The notes under the pieces are model-generated. The model worked only from the letters and a program-made list of their open reading frames with translations. It ran no database searches and was not told the DNA's origin. The position numbers were made by a program, and so were the translations under genes. Positions 14,801 through 16,583 of a stretch of DNA of 16,583 nt are shown here, piece by piece (the first letter of the stretch is position 1; each line of letters opens with the position of its first letter). Source of the DNA: an uncultured Acidimicrobiaceae bacterium (lineage in GTDB: Bacteria; Actinomycetota; Acidimicrobiia; Acidimicrobiales; Ilumatobacteraceae); NCBI GenBank assembly GCA_903934195.1, contig CAIZMV010000032.1:1-16583 (forward strand), read 5' to 3'.

Positions 14801-16266
14801 AATTGAATGGCATTGCACCTGATGGAACGTTGCGTGTTGTGGAAGTTGCAGTAGAGATCCTTCCAACACCCGACGTGGTCGTGCCTGCAGTTGCACAATC
14901 ATCAACTAGCGATACTCCACCACCCGCACCACCAATGAGCAATTCAGCAACCATTGCTCTGCTGGCATCTGCTCTTGCATTATTGGCAGTGTCGCGCAAA
15001 GAATCAGGTGTTGCAGCCGCGTCGAACACACCAAATGATTCGGCAACCAATGACTCGCCAAGCAGCGAGAGTGTTGAGCGTGAAGAAGCTGGTGGAGAAA
15101 TTTCTTCAGTTGGTGCGGAATATGGAATTCACTCAAATGAGGTGCGCAAAGACCGATTACGAACTCCTCGTTTTGAATGGGTTGACACGCTTCTCAACAA
15201 GATCGCTTCTTCGTTTGACCGAATCTCACCAATGATTGCTCGAGTCGCCGACGATGGCGCATACGCGCGAACGTTGCTCGGTTTCATGTGGCTCCTGGTG
15301 CCATTTGCAGCTGTTGCGGTGGGTATCGCAAGTGTTTTCAATACGAACTTTGTCGTCATGATTCCTTCGCTGGAATTAGTTATTGCAATTTGCATTCTGG
15401 GAGTTATTGACGCGTTTGCAGGAATGCTGTTTGCACTCAGTTTCGGCATAACTCTCTTACTCGGTGGCGGATTCACCTCCATCGACTCAGTTCGAGGTTT
15501 TCTTGGTATCGCAGTCTTCTCATTCGCACCACCACTAATAGCTGCGGCCACACGACCGTTCCGACGTGATTCAAGTGAAGATCAGATTCGTTGGAACCGA
15601 CTGAAGGATTTCGTGCTGAGTGCACTCTTTGGCGCATGGGCCGCTGGAGGCATGTACGGAGCACTGCCATCATTGACGACATATAAGCCGTTGCACTCAG
15701 ACCGAACTGATCTCATACAACTAGTAGTCCTTCTCGCCATTGCATCACGATGGGTATTTGAAAACGTTGCCCGCTCCTATGCGCCACAAAGACTACGAAT
15801 TGTTGAAGTTGAGGAATTCCGCGAGGTAGTAAATGGGCAACCCTTTGCGTCGATATTCATTCGTACCGCACTGTTCTTATTTGTAGCAGCAACATTTATC
15901 GGGAATAACTGGGCACTTTGGGTTGGTGGCGCCATGTTCTTCATTCCGAAATTGATCAGCCAGTTCACTGAGCACTTTCCAAATTTTGCTCTTGTGCATC
16001 GATACTTGCCACGAAATCTTCTGCGTGTGGTGACGATGTTGTTTGTCGCCTTGTGGTGGGGAATGTTGGTCAACAATCGCTACGGCGATTCACCAAACAC
16101 ACTTTTGTATGCGTTCGTCTTGTTGAGTATCCCCGGCATTGCATTGGGAGCCGCCGATTGGTTCGCACGCGACAGTAAAGAGTGGCCATCGACGGCCGTA
16201 TCCAAATTCCTCGGAGTCGCAGTGCTTGTTGTTGGCATTCTGTGTGTACGTGGAGTGATCTTTTAG
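8881..16266 (+). CDS. Giant modular surface protein: Gly-rich, CshA-type and Ig-like repeats fused to a polytopic membrane domain
   Basis: This 2461-residue protein is probably exported and displayed on the cell surface. Residues 1-47 look like a signal peptide: RKK, then a hydrophobic stretch ALRFFACLVILFVSVISIA, then a likely Ala-X-Ala-type cleavage near SFAAPA. Gly-rich modules span about 54-338, 339-610 and 698-1008, with an Ig-like segment at 611-697. Five CshA-type repeats (1009-1571) and two bacterial Ig-like repeats (1572-1773) follow, then a Thr/Pro linker (1775-1846). A folded region (about 1850-2010) and a Pro-rich spacer precede a first membrane helix (about 2023-2038). After a charged linker, about ten more hydrophobic helices fill 2131-2461. 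CshA repeats in streptococci belong to adhesins; here an adhesion or envelope role is inferred. I do not recognise the terminal membrane domain. ATG 8881 lacks an SD. A DUF1330 gene follows 15 bp later. Confidence 0.88.
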   Translation: MDTGGATSGVLPFVRKKSAGIALRFFACLVILFVSVISIAPSESFAAPASSPSCATGVGVGGPGSATLATTRGGNGCVVIKYSVSGSTLFETFNYTGADQTWTVPTGVTNASFYLLGAGGGGVPLGTTYGSGAGGGFATGSYAVTPAQVLTIIVGQAGGGELLALVSGSGINGCYRGTATFGGGGRGGSCWPGYAYADRASSGGGRSAIRLPTATTDLVTAGGGGGGGWTGNGAAGGGVVGTSISTTVTGGSQTAGGVTTSPATNGAAYLGGNGYHQGGGGGGGCFGGGGGYSVTGGAGGSSCVSLLDNGSTTAGNGVQPGASINSIASSGTTSTSAACASGVGSGAAASATTSLTRAADGCAVIKYTTSGTTYYVTYSYVGSDQTWTVPSGVTSVDFHLIGAGGGGATRASGGAGGGGGYATGTYAVTTGQEFTIIVGEGGGGILGTVSSGCYYTPATYGGGGKGGSCFGGGSASWYSSGGGRTAVRLNGSTNDLATAAGGGGGGYSGAGGAGGGTTGIAGTSNSAGGGTPTAGGSAGTSVNGFPGYVGTKYTGGNSRDEGGGGGGGWFGGGGGGDNGGGGGGSSYVAALTGGSTNAGSGTTPGVVAPVNTLAPVISGLPIIGTTLSAASGTWASSGTSTWQWQTSTDGVTYTNVSSQVATTITTTDALYYRVIESRSNLFGSASATSNFIKAVAPVTVSCTPTTNVFTHCQRFNYYGAAQTYTVPSDMPVGSTFTVEVWGAGGGGVCCNYFASDRGGGAGGYVKSTVTVLQVNETFNVVVGERGEARDATNSYGGGGAGGPSLTSSANTGSSGGGMSGLFAGSSTTNPVVIAGGGGGASAGINTDGFAGGGGGVGSGGQGTNAATSGLAGTSVSGGAAATTTTQCAVSATPGTQYQGGRGCGTLSVNTEGGGGGGGGWYGGGGGNHQTSTSGAQNGGGGGGSGYRDTARTSLLTSTTGGQGITQPLSGGRTSDQYVTFVGTGGNGYLNTIAGVAGGNGMVVVQWAVPPTARADTASGGTAMAITKNPATNDTGSSGATIAASSVRLCGSGDTAPNCTANSLTVTGQGSYSVNTSTGVVTFTGEAGFVGTSTVTYSVADSRGTKASSTISFTTLAPPTARPDESAAAKGDNQSVSPLANDSASGSATLNTSSLLLCDVTETSPACTKTTVIVANEGRYDVSSGVVTFTADSNYRGTRVLRYIVQDSNTQIAASTISFTALPPPAVSAAADSRTVAHTITASFTPLANDSAGVTPSDYTTQGTVAFNTSTLKLCAATETVSTPCSRDSIDVTGQGTWTLTGTTVTFVPLVTFSGIATPVSYAICNTISGSWAPATPLSSCGTSTLNVTVSAPTAPAATTDSDTGQLGEMLAFQPLSNDSGSSLSSARMNLCDVTETAPNCLSTSVVIATQGTWTLNTTTGLVTFVPLALFNGDATPITYTGTDIVGAAFSSTISATIQPPALPSARADSASGVVTSDITVSPLDNDLGTGITAGSLLLCGTADTPPTCTEQSIAVSGEGDWNVNTSTGIVTFTPASGFKGTVTPLSYSVIDVLSRATTSTLSITVAAISAPNTPDLDTSSDTGSSTSDNETKDSTPTVGASGATDGDTVTMTATKGAVTVTCTYVASSSVSTCDLPSMTDGTWSVTSSRVDSQNNASGASAPLSIVIDTTTPSRPSLPDLDAASDTGSSSTDNTTSDTTPDIGVSGVQTGDIVTMTSVNGSTTITCTYDTAVATTCELATLTDGTWSVTAVVTDTAGNDSLQSSALTLVIDTTIPTTSTTPTTEAPTTTTTVAPTTTTTIAPTTTTVAPTTTTTTVAAATSTTSTTIAPTTTTTAVPTTTTTLPNSLIPNDTSGIEKKVDDVAAIAGMPKDGWVKVDKGETSLTITTSEGLVIKIGAKVKSSVTLRLNTRGMPIFEANDFITIAGGGLKPFTPASTWLFSTPTKLGELQVDANGNFTEEYSIGDAVPPGDHTAQLNGIAPDGTLRVVEVAVEILPTPDVVVPAVAQSSTSDTPPPAPPMSNSATIALLASALALLAVSRKESGVAAASNTPNDSATNDSPSSESVEREEAGGEISSVGAEYGIHSNEVRKDRLRTPRFEWVDTLLNKIASSFDRISPMIARVADDGAYARTLLGFMWLLVPFAAVAVGIASVFNTNFVVMIPSLELVIAICILGVIDAFAGMLFALSFGITLLLGGGFTSIDSVRGFLGIAVFSFAPPLIAAATRPFRRDSSEDQIRWNRLKDFVLSALFGAWAAGGMYGALPSLTTYKPLHSDRTDLIQLVVLLAIASRWVFENVARSYAPQRLRIVEVEEFREVVNGQPFASIFIRTALFLFVAATFIGNNWALWVGGAMFFIPKLISQFTEHFPNFALVHRYLPRNLLRVVTMLFVALWWGMLVNNRYGDSPNTLLYAFVLLSIPGIALGAADWFARDSKEWPSTAVSKFLGVAVLVVGILCVRGVIF
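9040..9894 (+). repeat. Gly-rich module 1 of the giant protein
   Basis: Residues 54-338 open with a Cys-x21-Cys segment (Cys54 to the Cys of GNGC). VVIKYSVSG, TWTVPTGV at 101 and LLGAGGGG follow, then FATGSYAVTP and IIVGQAGGG, then long glycine runs such as TAGGGGGGGW. The same series recurs exactly 285 residues later as module 2. Confidence 0.8.
9895..10710 (+). repeat. Gly-rich module 2 of the giant protein
   Basis: Residues 339-610 repeat module 1: CASGVGSG, DGCAVIKYTTSG, TWTVPSGV at 386, LIGAGGGG, YATGTYAVTTGQ, IIVGEGGGG, and a glycine tail ending near GGGGGGSSYV. Both the first Cys (54, 339) and TWTVP (101, 386) are 285 residues apart, pointing to an in-gene duplication without net length change in that part. 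Confidence 0.8.
10972..11904 (+). repeat. Gly-rich module 3 of the giant protein (diverged)
   Basis: Residues 698-1008 form a third, more distant copy: TYTVPSDM at 723, VEVWGAGGGGVCC, GGYVKSTVTV, VVVGERGEA, then glycine-rich stretches and a closing MVVVQWAVPP. It is separated from module 2 by an Ig-like segment (611-697, with TWQWQTSTDG), so the three modules are not one simple tandem array. Confidence 0.75.
11905..13593 (+). repeat. Five tandem CshA-type fibril repeats
   Basis: Repeats begin near residues 1009, 1117, 1222, 1352 and 1459, each about 105-130 residues. Each has a Pro-rich lead, an L-xxN-D segment, an L-C-x8/9-C loop (for example LCDVTETSPAC), then G-x-(Y/W)-x-(V/L)-x4-(G/T)-x-VTF and a closing strand such as TPITYTGTD. 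This is the pattern of CshA-type repeats of Gram-positive surface fibrils. Confidence 0.75.
13594..14199 (+). repeat. Two tandem bacterial Ig-like repeats
   Basis: Residues 1572-1671 and 1672-1773 align throughout. Each has PDLD-x3-SDTGSS, a TPxxGxSG strand, GDxVTMT, a TCTY...C cysteine pair, TDGTWSVT and a closing (S/T)xVIDTT. They resemble Ig-like units of large bacterial adhesins. The second repeat runs straight into the Thr/Pro linker. Confidence 0.75.
14203..14418 (+). repeat. Thr/Pro-rich linker of the giant protein
   Basis: Residues 1775-1846 consist almost only of Thr, Pro, Ala and Val in units such as APTTTTTVAPTTTT. The DNA is low-complexity, ACA/ACC/ACT-rich, and could vary in length by slippage. 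Such stretches in actinobacteria commonly span the cell wall and can be O-glycosylated. The valine-rich reading on the other strand is a shadow. Confidence 0.85.
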
Positions 16267-16269
16267 TTA

Positions 16270-16275
16270 TACAGT
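16270..16275 (+). promoter_or_regulatory. Candidate leaderless -10 box of the DUF1330 gene
   Basis: TACAGT ends 6 nt before the ATG at 16282, the same geometry as at the fucosidase gene. It lies entirely in the 15-bp gap after the giant gene's stop. No Shine-Dalgarno is seen (spacer TGCCAA). Confidence 0.4.
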
Positions 16276-16281
16276 TGCCAA

Positions 16282-16583
16282 ATGCAACATATTGAAGCAA
16301 ACGACGCAGCTATTGATGCGATGCGCGCACTTGACCCAACAGAATCAATCGTCATGCTGAACCTGTTGAAGTTTCGAGACATTGCTCTTGACGGTTTTGG
16401 CGTTGACGGGATGACCGGTGGCCAGGCATTCCGTCGATACGGCGAACTGAATGAATCTGAAGGCGTGAAGTTCGGAAGTGACCCCATTTGGATGGGGCTA
16501 CCAAAGAACACCGTCATCGGCGACGAAGATTGGGACCTGGCGATTCTTGTGCGCTACCCCACCCGCCAGCACTTCATCGACAA
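16282..16583 (+). CDS. DUF1330-family protein (3' end beyond window)
   Basis: The first 100 residues of a small cytosolic protein are present and the gene runs off the right edge. It begins MQHIEANDAAIDAMRALDP. VMLNLLKFRD (residues 24-33), GGQAFRRYGE (46-55), WMGLPKNTVIGDE (70-82) and WDLAILVRYPTRQHFID (84-100) follow. This series, with a LNLLKF strand and a W-x3-xLVRYPSR-type segment, is typical of DUF1330 proteins, which have a dimeric alpha/beta-barrel (ferredoxin-like) fold and no settled function. The ATG at 16282 is 15 bp after the stop of the giant surface-protein gene, but a TACAGT hexamer 6 nt before it suggests an independent leaderless transcript. No functional link with the surface protein is evident. 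Confidence 0.82.
   Translation, partial: MQHIEANDAAIDAMRALDPTESIVMLNLLKFRDIALDGFGVDGMTGGQAFRRYGELNESEGVKFGSDPIWMGLPKNTVIGDEDWDLAILVRYPTRQHFID

Overview
The window looks like a piece of a compact, mid-GC actinobacterial chromosome. The closest fit is an aquatic Acidimicrobiia/Ilumatobacter-like lineage. This placement is an inference from gene style: Thr-Pro-rich surface proteins with CshA-like repeats, actinobacterial-type redox and VOC genes, and many starts that look leaderless. No rRNA, tRNA, CRISPR array, insertion sequence or phage gene is visible. Genes are tightly packed on alternating strands, with two convergent pairs overlapping at their ends, and no gene-free stretch exceeds about 205 bases.

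Left part (1-2775): a truncated MFS transporter and a nucleoside hydrolase run leftward. They diverge from a PfkB-family ribokinase, so nucleoside cleavage and ribose phosphorylation sit back to back. A small VOC/glyoxalase-fold gene overlaps the ribokinase tail-to-tail. Middle (2826-7513): an enoyl-CoA hydratase (leftward) diverges from a cytosolic GH29 alpha-L-fucosidase. This is followed by an alpha/beta-hydrolase-fold protein that lacks the nucleophilic serine, an SRPBCC protein, and a two-gene unit of ThrH (phosphoserine phosphatase/homoserine phosphotransferase type) and a GNAT acetyltransferase.

The most notable locus is 7521-8675 on the minus strand. Two ORFs in the same frame, separated only by one TGA, together make one full-length protein of the glycine/sarcosine/betaine reductase selenoprotein B (GrdB-like) family. 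The TGA falls where relatives carry the first Cys of a C-P-x-C motif, giving a putative Sec-Pro-Leu-Cys motif. A hairpin resembling a bacterial SECIS element begins 11 nt downstream of the TGA. This is probably a real selenoprotein gene that ordinary gene callers would split.

Right part (8881-16266): a single 2461-residue gene encodes a secreted, modular surface protein. It has a signal peptide, three glycine-rich modules, an Ig-like domain, five CshA-type repeats, two Ig-like repeats, a Thr/Pro-rich linker and a folded stalk domain. Unusually, it ends in a polytopic membrane domain of about eleven helices. A DUF1330-family gene starts 15 bp later and runs off the window. Across the window, at least five start codons lie 6-7 nt after a TAnnnT hexamer and have no convincing Shine-Dalgarno, whereas three others have clear Shine-Dalgarno sequences. 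This suggests mixed leaderless and SD-led translation.
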